A stretch of DNA of 64,000 bases. It comes from JAGXLC01 sp964585385 (GTDB lineage: Bacteria > Bacteroidota > Bacteroidia > Bacteroidales > UBA12077). The position numbers were made by a program, and so were the translations under genes. The notes under the pieces were generated by a model. It was not told the DNA's origin. It made no database searches and was given only the letters and a program-made list of their open reading frames with translations. Where the stretch lies: the NCBI GenBank assembly GCA_964585385.1, contig CAZPDP010000015.1:8752-72751 (forward strand), given 5' to 3'. Below are positions 17,864 through 27,095 of the stretch, one piece after another (positions within the stretch are counted from its first letter, which is position 1; every line of letters starts with the position of its first letter).

Positions 17864-20800
17864 ATGAAAGGTTTATTAAAAAAAATAAAAAACTTCTCTT
17901 TTACCCTCACAATTATTTTACTTATAGTATTTTCCTCGTGGGCCCAGAATAATTATGAACTCCTTATTACTGGGAACGTAATGGGTAAATCCACGAACGA
18001 TACATTACTGCAAAAGTGGATTCATGCTTCAGGGATAAAGGAAAATCAAGCTACAGTAATATTGGGAAATTTTTACAATCCCGTTAAATTTAAACTTCCT
18101 GAGGATTTTACTAAAAATGTGGATACTCCCCTGCTATTTGCTCCCGGTAAATACGAATGGGCGAATGGAAGAAGGGGTGGCAAAGAAATGATTAAAGATA
18201 TAGAGGACGAACTTCCGGAAATTTATAGTGGAAACGTGTATATTCCGGAAGCTGCTTGTCCAAACCCAAAAGAAGTCATCTTAAACAATAACCTGGTAGT
18301 CATTCTGATTGACACATATTGGTGGGTCTATAAACACGACAGACGTTTTAAGAAGTGCGACATTGATACAAGGGCAGAAGCGCTTGTGAAGATTGAAGAT
18401 GCCATCCGAAGGCATTATTCTTCGAAACATGTTGTAATTGCCGGTCATAATTCCCTCAGGAGCTACGGAAACAGCGGAGGATATTTCTCATTGAAGCAAT
18501 CACTTATACAAGCCCCGTATACATTATACAGGAAAACATTTGGCACAAGAGGAGACGTCAACCACCCTGATTATAAATTTTTCCTTGAAGGGATGCTCTC
18601 TCTGCTCAAAAGGTACCCGGACGTGATATACCTCTCTTCGGGAGATTCGAATTTGCAATATTTTTCAGAGGAAAAGGTACATTATTTTGTCGCCGGTTCG
18701 ATGAGTCAGGGAGGTTTTGTACGGACCGACCTGCCTGAATTTGGAAGTTCTGAAAACGGCTTTGGCCGCTTATCTTTTTCAGCCGATGGCAGGAGCTCAT
18801 TGATTTTTACAGGTGTTCACGACACATTGTTTCAAAAAGAAATATACCACCGTAGTTTTAAGAAAAAAACCGGGCATAGAAAAACAGAAATTTCCGAACA
18901 GGATAGTATTAAATGTAAGGCAAGCAATCAATACAATATTGATGAAACTAAATACTTTTGGGTTGGAAAAAATTACAGGGAGGTTTGGGATACGCAGATT
19001 AAAGTGCCTGTTTTTGATATAAAAGAAAAAAAAGGTGGGCTAACAATAGAAAAAAGAGGAGGAGGACAACAAACCCAATCCCTAAGGTTAAATGACATGC
19101 ATGGAAGGGATTATGTCCTCAGGTCACTGGAAAAATATACAGAAGGAGTTTTCCCGGATGATTTTAAGAATACGTTTGTCCTGGACATTGTTCAGGATCA
19201 AATTTCTGCATCCAATCCCTACGGGGCCCTGTTAGTGGCAGAACTGGCCAAATTTGCAGGGATATACCATACCAACCCCGAGATAGTTTATGTTCCCGAT
19301 GACCCCAATCTGGGAATATACCGCCAGGATGTTGCCGGTAAACTTTATCTGTTTGAAGAGCGTCCTGATGACGATCGCAGTGACGTAGCCAGTTTCGGAA
19401 GGTCTAAAGATATCATATCCACTGAAGATGTGGTGGAAGAAATGTTTGATGATGAAGACCATTATATAGATTCGGACGCAATTCTCAGGGCAAGATTATT
19501 CGATATAGTAATTAACGACTGGGACAGACATGACGATCAATGGAGGTGGGCAGGATTTAAGAAGGGGAAAAAAACAGTATACAAACCCATTCCACGTGAC
19601 AGAGATCAGGTTTTTTTTGTAAATGAAGGGGTGATTCCATGGATTGCTGCAAGAAAATGGTTGTTACCAAAGATACAGGGTTTTGATGAGTATACGGAAA
19701 ACATGGAAGGGCAGTCATACAACGCACGATTTTTTGATCGCACTTTCCTGATTTACAGTGAGTGGGAAGACTGGCTCGATCAAATTAACCTACTCAAATC
19801 CAGGCTAACAAGCGAAAAAATTGACAGCGCTGTATTGGCTTTTCCGGAAGAAATTCAGCCAATGTGTGCAAGTCAGACCGCAAGAATATTAAAAGAAAGG
19901 CTCAAAAATCTTGAACCCATGGCACGCAGGTTATACTTATCCCTTGCCGAAGAAGTCAATGTCACAGGAAATGATGAGGAAGATATTTTCGAGATAAGAG
20001 TTCCTAATGATACCATCATACATATTAAAGGGTATCACTTAAAAGATGCCCGGGAGAAAGGAGCAAAAATTTACGACAGAACCTTTTATGCTTCTGAAAC
20101 GAAAAGAATACATATTTATAGCTTTGATGATGAAGATGAATTTCATATTGAAGGTGAGGCAGAAAACAAAATTCAGCTTACCATTATCGGCGGAGATGAG
20201 GAAGACAGAGTAGTTTATGAAGGAAAGGATACTCCGCGATTTGTAAAAATTTATGACCAGAAGGATACGGACTTTTCACATCAATTAAGTTCGCGTATTA
20301 AAAACAATTACAGCGAGAATGAATTAGAATACGACCGTGAAGCTTTTGAATATGATGTTGTTTATCCTGGCTTGTTTTTGGGATACAACCAGGATGATGG
20401 GATTTTCTGGGGTGGCGGACCTGTTTTTACTAAATATTCCCGTTACTTCCGGCAGAAATATAAAATATTTGCCAACTATGCTTTTGAAACCCGGGCATTT
20501 AATTTACTTTTAGCCGGAAAACATGTTTATCCGTTAAATGACCTGGAGCTGAATTTTTCTGCAGATATCAAAGCTCCCCGGTATGTCAACAATTTTTTCG
20601 GAATGGGCAACGAAACTTCCTGGTTGGTTAACAAATCAGAAAAACAATACTATTGGCTCAGAATGGAACAATATTTAATAAAAGGCAATCTTACTAAAAA
20701 ATTGCCCTATAATCCTTCGCATAACATGGGCCTGGACGTTTTCTATAAATATACCCATGTGGAAGATACACCGAACCGATTTATTTCTGATTTACAGCTT

Positions 20801-21433
20801 AACGGACTTCCCTCTTTTGCTCTCGAGCGTCACAATTACGTAGGAATCTCCCTTAAGTATAGAATAAACACTTTATCTGACCGGCAATTAAAAACAGAAG
20901 AAGAATTCATTGGTAGCAATGTGTTGCCAACCAAAGGTTTTAAGGGTAACTTGTCTGTAACTCAGCACATGGGACTTGATGAAAAAGCGTCGGATTTCAC
21001 TAAATTTTCCGGTGATTTAAAAACTTATTTGAGTTTTGCCCAGCGTCCCAGATTTGTTTATGCTTTCAGACTGGGTGGGGAGAAAATCTGGGGCGACTAT
21101 GTGTTTCATGAAGCGGCAAAGTTGGGACAAAAAACCAATTTGCGCGGATTTCGAAGAACGAGGTTTTACGGAGATGCCTCATTGTATACCAACACGGAAG
21201 TTCGCATCAGGCTCAAACAGTTTAAAACGTATCTTTTAAATGGCATTTCAGGTGTTACTTTATTTCATGATGTGGGCAGAGTCTGGTTAGAGGAAGAAAG
21301 CTCATCGCAATGGCATCAGGGATATGGCATGAGCTTTTGGCTGGCTCCTTTTGATATGGCTTTATTTAATGTATCTTACTCCAGAAGCAATGAAGATGAC
21401 CTGATTAATGTATCGTTGCACTATCAATTTTAA
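17864..21433 (+). CDS. Outer-membrane D15/BamA-like barrel with degenerate phosphoesterase and kinase-like parts
   Basis: 1189 residues with a signal peptide (cleavage near SSWAQ). Residues 30-320 have the outline of a calcineurin-like phosphoesterase: VVILIDTYWWV matches the family's I-D-x-x-W-W-L segment and VVIAGHNSLRSYG its late His motif. The metal sites look lost: ITGNVMG instead of GDxG, ILGNFYNP instead of GDxxY, and APGKYEW instead of GNHDW. Residues about 365-690 contain NDWDRHDDQW (551-560) and PRDRDQVFF (577-585), resembling the D-R-H and D-x-D motifs of secreted HipA/CotH/FAM20-type kinases. Residues about 830-1189 form a D15 barrel ending in HYQF. The activity is unknown. Confidence 0.75.
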   Translation: MKGLLKKIKNFSFTLTIILLIVFSSWAQNNYELLITGNVMGKSTNDTLLQKWIHASGIKENQATVILGNFYNPVKFKLPEDFTKNVDTPLLFAPGKYEWANGRRGGKEMIKDIEDELPEIYSGNVYIPEAACPNPKEVILNNNLVVILIDTYWWVYKHDRRFKKCDIDTRAEALVKIEDAIRRHYSSKHVVIAGHNSLRSYGNSGGYFSLKQSLIQAPYTLYRKTFGTRGDVNHPDYKFFLEGMLSLLKRYPDVIYLSSGDSNLQYFSEEKVHYFVAGSMSQGGFVRTDLPEFGSSENGFGRLSFSADGRSSLIFTGVHDTLFQKEIYHRSFKKKTGHRKTEISEQDSIKCKASNQYNIDETKYFWVGKNYREVWDTQIKVPVFDIKEKKGGLTIEKRGGGQQTQSLRLNDMHGRDYVLRSLEKYTEGVFPDDFKNTFVLDIVQDQISASNPYGALLVAELAKFAGIYHTNPEIVYVPDDPNLGIYRQDVAGKLYLFEERPDDDRSDVASFGRSKDIISTEDVVEEMFDDEDHYIDSDAILRARLFDIVINDWDRHDDQWRWAGFKKGKKTVYKPIPRDRDQVFFVNEGVIPWIAARKWLLPKIQGFDEYTENMEGQSYNARFFDRTFLIYSEWEDWLDQINLLKSRLTSEKIDSAVLAFPEEIQPMCASQTARILKERLKNLEPMARRLYLSLAEEVNVTGNDEEDIFEIRVPNDTIIHIKGYHLKDAREKGAKIYDRTFYASETKRIHIYSFDDEDEFHIEGEAENKIQLTIIGGDEEDRVVYEGKDTPRFVKIYDQKDTDFSHQLSSRIKNNYSENELEYDREAFEYDVVYPGLFLGYNQDDGIFWGGGPVFTKYSRYFRQKYKIFANYAFETRAFNLLLAGKHVYPLNDLELNFSADIKAPRYVNNFFGMGNETSWLVNKSEKQYYWLRMEQYLIKGNLTKKLPYNPSHNMGLDVFYKYTHVEDTPNRFISDLQLNGLPSFALERHNYVGISLKYRINTLSDRQLKTEEEFIGSNVLPTKGFKGNLSVTQHMGLDEKASDFTKFSGDLKTYLSFAQRPRFVYAFRLGGEKIWGDYVFHEAAKLGQKTNLRGFRRTRFYGDASLYTNTEVRIRLKQFKTYLLNGISGVTLFHDVGRVWLEEESSSQWHQGYGMSFWLAPFDMALFNVSYSRSNEDDLINVSLHYQF

Positions 21434-21437
21434 TTAA

Positions 21438-22079
21438 ATGATTATGAAGATTTTATTATTATTGTTATTCATATTATTCCTTTCGGCATACTCTGTTGCA
21501 GCTCAGGATAAAATCTATTTAATTCGGCATGCCCCGGTTAACATAAACAAACCGAACTGGTGTACTGCGAAAACCGCCAGCCAATACAAATTAAAATACA
21601 ACAGTGCTTCAATCGTTGCCTTTAACCCGGAAGAGGTTTTGGCAAAGATTAATAATCCCCATACAATCGATACGATTTTTGTAAGTCCTCAGTCCAGGGC
21701 CCTGCAAACATCTGTGATGTTATTCCGAAATAGTGTGACGTACCGGATAGATAGTAATTTAATGGAATTAGACTACCCTGTAATTCAAATTCCCATTGTT
21801 AAACTACCCGTCGATGCCTGGCTGTTAATTTCCAGGATAAGCTGGATGACTGGGATTAATGTGGGGGATAAACCAAGCTATAAACGAAGATTAAAAGATT
21901 TATCAGGCTTAACAGAAAGAATTCAAAAATATACTGAAAGACACGGACAAGCAGTAATAATAGCTCACGGATTCGTAAACAGGGAAATAATCAGATATTT
22001 TAAGAAAAACGGATGGAAACACAAGCACAAAGATGGATTTAAAAACTTAAGTGTTAATACACTAATAAAAACGAAATAG
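21438..22079 (+). CDS. Histidine phosphatase superfamily protein, exported
   Basis: 213 residues with a signal peptide ending near SVAAQ. The phosphate-binding motif appears as IYLIRHAPVN (R-H-A in place of R-H-G) and the second catalytic His is in VIIAHGFVNREII. The middle has FVSPQSRALQTS, the usual S-P-x-x-R-A-x-Q-T segment. It starts four bases after the barrel gene. It acts in the periplasm if the signal is cleaved; the substrate is unknown. A start at 21444 (MKILL) is equally plausible. Confidence 0.85.
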   Translation: MIMKILLLLLFILFLSAYSVAAQDKIYLIRHAPVNINKPNWCTAKTASQYKLKYNSASIVAFNPEEVLAKINNPHTIDTIFVSPQSRALQTSVMLFRNSVTYRIDSNLMELDYPVIQIPIVKLPVDAWLLISRISWMTGINVGDKPSYKRRLKDLSGLTERIQKYTERHGQAVIIAHGFVNREIIRYFKKNGWKHKHKDGFKNLSVNTLIKTK

Positions 22080-22083
22080 TATT

Positions 22084-23040
22084 ATGGAAACCTCTGGCGC
22101 TTATAATTTATTATATCGTTCATTAGGAATTATGTTAATTCTAATGTACGGATTATTTTTTGTTTTTTTGGTTTCCTGTTCTTACTCTACCAGAAATGAA
22201 AAGGAAAACAGTGACGGGTTTCCCTATAAACTATCCGAACCCGATACGATATACCGTTTGCCCCATTCCCTCCGGGAAATTTCCGGTTTAGCCTGGTATA
22301 AGGAAAACAAATTACTTTGTGTCCAGGATGAAAAAGCCAGCATATATGTTTTTAATACAGAAACCGCCCAGGTTGTTGCAGAATATGAATTTGGAGAAGA
22401 TGGAGATTTTGAAGGGATTGCAGTTTTTAAAGATACAGTTTATGCCTTAAGAAGCGATGGAACCCTTTTCATAATTAAAAATTTTGAAAGCAAATACCGG
22501 GAAATTGAAAAAGTTGAAACAAGGCTTAATAAATCTAACAATACAGAAGGTTTATGTTTCGATAAACACAATAATGTACTCTTAATAAGCAACAAAAATA
22601 AGCCGGGGATAAAGGAAAATGTAATAGAAGGTCGTAAAGCTGTCTATAGTTTTGACAGGAAAACAAAAAAAGTTAAAAAATCTCCTGAATATCTTATCAG
22701 CCTTTCAGAAATAGCAACATATAAAGAAAGGGGAGCCATTAAGGAGTTCTATATAAAAATAATCAAACAATTAAACTTGATTGATAATACCATTTATTTT
22801 CAACCAAGTGGTATTGCTATTCCTCCGGGAGATGATGAAAACATATATATATTATCACATGTAGGAAAATTGTTAATTGTAATAAACAGGGAAAACAAAA
22901 TACAGACAATTCATTCATTAAATAGCAACCTGTTTAAGCAACCAGAGGGAATCAGTTTTGACGAGAACGGTATTCTTTATATATCAAATGAAGGAAACAA
23001 AGGGACAGCCAATATTTTAAAATTTAGTCCGAATCATTAG
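22084..23040 (+). CDS. SdiA-regulated-like beta-propeller lipoprotein
   Basis: 318 residues. The N-terminal hydrophobic stretch ends in a lipobox, LVSC, followed by the folded part. REISGLAWYKENKLLCVQDE, EGIAVFKDTVYAL and PSGIAIPPGDDENIYILSH are repeats of the SdiA-regulated/phytase-like propeller family (PF06977 type). It is last in the cyclase operon, four bases after the phosphatase. The function is not known; a surface or periplasmic binding protein is likely. Confidence 0.8.
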   Translation: METSGAYNLLYRSLGIMLILMYGLFFVFLVSCSYSTRNEKENSDGFPYKLSEPDTIYRLPHSLREISGLAWYKENKLLCVQDEKASIYVFNTETAQVVAEYEFGEDGDFEGIAVFKDTVYALRSDGTLFIIKNFESKYREIEKVETRLNKSNNTEGLCFDKHNNVLLISNKNKPGIKENVIEGRKAVYSFDRKTKKVKKSPEYLISLSEIATYKERGAIKEFYIKIIKQLNLIDNTIYFQPSGIAIPPGDDENIYILSHVGKLLIVINRENKIQTIHSLNSNLFKQPEGISFDENGILYISNEGNKGTANILKFSPNH

Positions 23041-23079
23041 GAAACTATTAAATATTGAATTAAAAATTTTTCAATTATA

Positions 23080-23112
23080 TTTGGATAAATAAGTAAACAT
23101 TTACTAACTTTG
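23080..23112 (+). promoter_or_regulatory. Promoter and AGTAA-N4-TTACT operator of the TetR operon
   Basis: TTTG at 23080-23083, a 21-base spacer, then TAACTTTG at 23105-23112 (TAnnTTTG) give a good Bacteroidota promoter. The palindrome AGTAAACATTTACT (23092-23105) fills the spacer and touches the -7 box. It is identical over 14 bp to the site before the cyclase operon. Autorepression by the TetR protein encoded 35 bases downstream is the simplest reading. Confidence 0.8.
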
Positions 23113-23146
23113 AGGTAATTATAAACAATTATTAAATAAACTTAAT

Positions 23147-23722
23147 ATGTTGACCGAAAGACAACAACAGATCATAGATTCTTCCCTTGATCTTATATCG
23201 GAAAAAGGGATCCAGGGTCTCACAATTAAAAATCTTGCAGCAAAGATAGGCATCACAGAAGCAGCTATCTACAGACATTATAAAAACAAAGCGCAAATCT
23301 TGTCACACATACTCGACTCTTTTAAGATTGGTTCGGTATATGAATCCTTTAATAATGAAAATCTGCCAGCATTTGAAAAAATTGAACGGATCTTTATTTC
23401 TCATTTTCAGTTATTTACAAAACATCCTGAAATAGCGGCTGTAATCTTCTCTGAAGAACTTTTCAGAAATGAGACCGAATTAAAAGAAAAAGTTAAAAAT
23501 ACCATAAATACCAACAATCAAAACATTACACAAATTATTACTGAAGGTCAGAAGACAGGGAATGTCCGGGATGATATCCCGCCGGAAAGCATAGCGGTAA
23601 TTACTATGGGCTCACTTCGATTACTGGTCAAAAAATGGGAGCTTAACAATTACTCCTTCAACCTGATGGAAGAAGGAAAGAAACAAATAAACTCGCTTAA
23701 AATATTGCTGCAAAATAACTAA
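23147..23722 (+). CDS. TetR family regulator, candidate controller of the three-operon regulon
   Basis: 191 residues. The DNA-binding domain has IIDSSLDLISEKGIQGLTI and the HTH around NLAAKIGITEAAIYRHYKNKAQ (about 27-48). The C-terminal half is a divergent effector domain. Its own promoter contains the AGTAA-N4-TTACT palindrome also found before the cyclase operon and the minus-strand membrane operon, so it is the best candidate to bind all of them. It is followed by three genes that are probably co-transcribed. The ligand is unknown. Confidence 0.9.
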   Translation: MLTERQQQIIDSSLDLISEKGIQGLTIKNLAAKIGITEAAIYRHYKNKAQILSHILDSFKIGSVYESFNNENLPAFEKIERIFISHFQLFTKHPEIAAVIFSEELFRNETELKEKVKNTINTNNQNITQIITEGQKTGNVRDDIPPESIAVITMGSLRLLVKKWELNNYSFNLMEEGKKQINSLKILLQNN

Positions 23723-23778
23723 TAAAATAGTTTTTGTATTAAGGTTTGTAATCAGTTACATATAAAAATTACATAGAT

Positions 23779-24177
23779 ATGAATAGATTAGAAAAAAAGT
23801 TACTCCGAATTTTATTAGCTGGATTATTTTTTCTTTTCATACCGGTCATCAATGCATCTGCATGTGAAATTGACTTCGAAGTAATAAAGGGAGAAAAGGA
23901 AAGATATGAAAAAGGAGACACAATTATTGTTCATGTTGAAGTTACATTGACCCATCGTACATGCCCGGTGGGTATCAAAAAAACCAAGTTTCGGATGAAT
24001 GGATTAAAGGTGATAGCTGCCACCTCATGGACTCAGCAATCGACAATGGTATGGGACAGAAAGTTAAAAATTCTGGTAAAAAGCAATGAGGATGGTGAAT
24101 TGATGCTTAATGGCAGACGCACCTGTGATAAAGACGGTGGATTCGGTTCATTAAAACTGGAGGCAGTTCCATTATAA
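23779..24177 (+). CDS. Small exported protein of unknown function
   Basis: 132 residues. A signal peptide ends near NASA, so the mature protein would begin with CEID; without a clear lipobox this Cys may simply be near the N-terminus. The rest is beta-rich with three further cysteines, in THRTCPVGI and GRRTCDKDGG. I do not recognise the family. It sits 56 bases after the TetR gene and 18 bases before the membrane ferredoxin, so it is probably periplasmic and functions with it. Confidence 0.75.
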   Translation: MNRLEKKLLRILLAGLFFLFIPVINASACEIDFEVIKGEKERYEKGDTIIVHVEVTLTHRTCPVGIKKTKFRMNGLKVIAATSWTQQSTMVWDRKLKILVKSNEDGELMLNGRRTCDKDGGFGSLKLEAVPL

Positions 24178-24195
24178 ACAAAAAAACTGATTATT

Positions 24196-25281
24196 ATGAG
24201 AACACAACTTATTAAGCCTTACTTGATATTATATGTTCTGTTATCGCTTTTATTTCTGGGATCACAGCCAATCCTTGCACAGGAGGATGAGTTTGAGGAA
24301 TTTCAGAAAGTGGAAAAGGAATCTTCTGACACAACTAAAGAAAAAGAAACGGGTAATGAATTCCAGAGCATGGAGGAATCTGAATCTTCGGGTGATGAAT
24401 TTCAATCGGTTGACGAAGATTTTGGAAGTGTAGCTCAGGAAGAAAAAGAAGTTAGTTATACCCGCCTCTACTGGGCAATAGGCATTCTTCTCTATACGAT
24501 CCTGGCTGCTGTTTTCGTAAGATTCAGAACCACCCGTAAATTAAGAATTCTGTTTCTGGTAATTGCACTGGTATTCCTGGGCTTTTACAGGGGAGGTCCC
24601 GGAGTGATCTCCAGTTTTCAAAACACCTGGCTTGCAATTATCGGGGCAGAGTTAAACTGGCAGGCTATGGTATTGTTCGTTGGATTGCTCCCAATCACTT
24701 ATTTTGCCGGAAGGATTTTCTGTGGCTGGGTCTGTTTTTTGGGGGCAATACAGGAATTGATTTACAATAATAAAATTAAAATCCTGCAAACGGAAAAAGC
24801 CCAATATGTTATGAGGATTATCCGTGGCGTGGCGCTTACCGTTTTACTCATTCAGCTCATCATAGTCCCCCGGCTTCTCTGGCAGGAAATAGGTCCCTTC
24901 AGGGTTGCAGTAAACCTGTTCTCAGCCAATCTCACCGGTTACATCTTGCTGGGCATAATACTGGTCACATCGGTTTTTATCTACCGTCCTTTTTGCAAGA
25001 TGCTCTGCCCGGTGGGGCTCTTGCTCGGGTTTATTGCTAAGATACCGGGAGCATCGGTGCTGGGAATAAATTCTTCGTGTGCGGGTTGTAAAATTTGTAA
25101 CGATTCCTGCCGCATCAATGCGATAACCAGGGATAACAAAATCAGTAAACTTGATAACCAGGAATGTATCCGATGCGGAGATTGCATGGATGACTGCAGA
25201 AAAGAAAGTATCTCATTCTATAACAAAAACAAAAAACACCATGACAAAATCACACTTAAAAGCAACGCTGATCTTAATTAG
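24196..25281 (+). CDS. NosR/CcoG-like 4Fe-4S membrane protein with acidic periplasmic segment
   Basis: 361 residues. A signal-like first helix ends at ILAQ. It is followed by an acidic stretch (about 30-85) with repeated E/D-D/E-E/D-F words such as EDEFEEF, NEFQS and DEFQSVDEDFG. Five or so helices follow. The C-terminal side has the paired motifs FCGWVCFLG and FCKMLCPVG, then two 4Fe-4S motifs, C-x2-C-x2-C-x3-C in CAGCKICNDSC and CIRCGDCMDDC. This is the NosR/NapH/CcoG fold, which moves electrons between quinol and periplasmic acceptors. The 3' end overlaps the next gene by 41 bases. Confidence 0.9.
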   Translation: MRTQLIKPYLILYVLLSLLFLGSQPILAQEDEFEEFQKVEKESSDTTKEKETGNEFQSMEESESSGDEFQSVDEDFGSVAQEEKEVSYTRLYWAIGILLYTILAAVFVRFRTTRKLRILFLVIALVFLGFYRGGPGVISSFQNTWLAIIGAELNWQAMVLFVGLLPITYFAGRIFCGWVCFLGAIQELIYNNKIKILQTEKAQYVMRIIRGVALTVLLIQLIIVPRLLWQEIGPFRVAVNLFSANLTGYILLGIILVTSVFIYRPFCKMLCPVGLLLGFIAKIPGASVLGINSSCAGCKICNDSCRINAITRDNKISKLDNQECIRCGDCMDDCRKESISFYNKNKKHHDKITLKSNADLN

Positions 25282-26527
25282 CCTGATAACACTTTTAGCA
25301 GGAAAGGCCAATAGCCAGATGCATTGCAGAAGCATATTGGGTAGTCATTTAACTCAATTTAACAAGGAGGTGCCTTTATACTGGGCTTTAGAGGGAACTA
25401 TGGCGCCGGGAATTATGTCAAGTACAGGAGATGCGGACAATGCAAAACTTAACGGAGGAATGGTTATTGGCGCTTTAGACTACTCTTTCTCAACTCAGCA
25501 CAGTTTATATGCAGAAGGAGGCTATAAAAACTGGCAAAATTCGGAGCTTTCTCAGCCTGTAAAAGAATTTAGTCAATCTCTGGGAATGCGGCAATTATTC
25601 TACAACTACAAAGACGAAAAGACAGATTTAAAGGTGGGATTGCATGAAATGAAAATGGGTGACTATTATCTTGTAGATGAAAGAGTTATTGGCATAGGCC
25701 TAGACAGGGATATGGGAGCTTTTACGCTAAACCTTCGGGGCGGAACGGTTACAGACAATTATGCCAGGATGGGACGGTTTTGTGCCAACAGGCACTTGTA
25801 TGGATTAATAACTAACGATTTTACAGAACGAATTGGAGAAAAGCCGGGTGAGACCAATCTTGCCGGAGCAGTGTTAAACTGGAACCCAGGCTACACAAAG
25901 CCCCAAGAAAAAGAGGATGAATTCAGTGAATTCAGCAGTGCCGGCAATGAATTTGGTGAGGAAAAAGAGGTGGTCTCCAATGTGGGGTTCATCCTATACA
26001 GTGAATTTGGCGGAATTATTTCGGACAGTAAAATCTATGCTGGTTCATTAATTGATATGAATTTACCAGGACGATTCAAACTTCAAACCGGTGGTGTTTA
26101 TCAAAACATGAAAGACCACAATGCATTGGTTTACACGGCTAACCTGGGAAAAAATATAGTATGGAAGTCGGGTGACAATACAGAAATAGGAGCTGCATGG
26201 ATAGGGAAATATGAAATTGATGACGGCGCCGTCTTTCAGCCGCTTTTCAGTAATTTATTTTTAGGAGAAATCATGCGGCTCGACGCTACCGATTTTCCAT
26301 TATGGCAAGGGTCTGTAAAATATCGTTTCGCTGGTAACTTAAATTTCCATACGGCTGTGAAAGTGGTAGGTCAGGTTGAAGGAAATGAAACATCTGAGAT
26401 TGATTTAGAACTTGGCGCAAAGCTATTCAACCATTCTAAATTAACCGCAATTTTCAGTCGGGTAGAAACACAAGCACTGGAAGATGATATCTTCATGGGC
26501 AGACTGGAAGTGAGGGTCGCTTTTTAA
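25241..26527 (+). CDS. Outer-membrane beta-barrel protein with acidic DEF loop
   Basis: 428 residues from the ATG at 25241. The longer frame from 25151 is rejected because this ATG opens a clean signal peptide (ILISLITLLAGKANSQ). Amphipathic strands continue to the C-terminal VRVAF. Around residues 225-245 an acidic loop contains KEDEFSEF and GNEFGEEKE, close to the acidic words in the preceding membrane ferredoxin. The start lies inside the ferredoxin gene, so the two are translationally coupled. The family is not recognised. Confidence 0.8.
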   Translation: MTKSHLKATLILISLITLLAGKANSQMHCRSILGSHLTQFNKEVPLYWALEGTMAPGIMSSTGDADNAKLNGGMVIGALDYSFSTQHSLYAEGGYKNWQNSELSQPVKEFSQSLGMRQLFYNYKDEKTDLKVGLHEMKMGDYYLVDERVIGIGLDRDMGAFTLNLRGGTVTDNYARMGRFCANRHLYGLITNDFTERIGEKPGETNLAGAVLNWNPGYTKPQEKEDEFSEFSSAGNEFGEEKEVVSNVGFILYSEFGGIISDSKIYAGSLIDMNLPGRFKLQTGGVYQNMKDHNALVYTANLGKNIVWKSGDNTEIGAAWIGKYEIDDGAVFQPLFSNLFLGEIMRLDATDFPLWQGSVKYRFAGNLNFHTAVKVVGQVEGNETSEIDLELGAKLFNHSKLTAIFSRVETQALEDDIFMGRLEVRVAF

Positions 26528-26652
26528 CTGCAAAAAGGCTAAAACAGCATAGATAGAAAGGTAAAGTTTGAGAAAACAAATTCTGAACGGATCGCCTCTT
26601 ATCTTGTTGAAACTGTAATTAAGACCCTGAAGCAATGATAAATGGACTATTT

Positions 26653-27015
26653 ATGAAGATAGAAAACTCTAATACCATTTTGTACTGCGCGAACTGGGAA
26701 GAAACCGTTCGTTTTTACCAGGATATCCTGGCACTTGACGTAAGTTTTTCAAACGAATGGTTCGTGGAATTTGAACTTAACAGCATGTCCAGGATTAGTG
26801 TTGCAGATGAGAAAAAAAAGCAACCGTCAAAAGCGGGGAAGGAAAAGGAATTACCATAAGTCTGCTTATAGACAACTTGATAGGGATTTTTCAGTATTTG
26901 AAAGAAAATTACTACAACCCAACTCCAATCAAAAAAAATATGGGGGAACGAGCAGTTTTTTGTGTATGATCCGGAAGGCAACAGAATTGAATTCTGGGTG
27001 GAGAAAAACAAATAG
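26653..27015 (+). pseudogene. VOC/glyoxalase-like gene broken by two frameshifts
   Basis: A VOC-family protein can be read across three frames. Frame 1 from 26653 gives MKIENSNTILYCANWEETV and runs on to about 26845. After a shift near the GGGGAAGGAAAAGGA run come ITISLLIDNLIGIFQYLKE and NYYNPTPIKKN. After another shift at the poly-A run near 26931-26939 come QFFVYDPEGNRIEFWVEKNK and a stop at 27013. Both breaks are in homopolymer-like sequence, so sequencing or assembly error is as likely as real decay. VOC proteins bind a metal and act on small electrophiles or antibiotics. Confidence 0.75.
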
Positions 27016-27095
27016 GAATTAGTTTTTATCGAATAGCCTCATGTGTTATTATACAAGTCATTGAGAAAAAATCTATCTTAACCGCTGGTTCCTTT

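Noticed and set aside
25151..25240. Upstream TTG start for the barrel gene
   Set aside because: The added 30 residues are a frame-shifted reading of the ferredoxin's Cys-rich end, whereas ATG 25241 opens a normal signal peptide.
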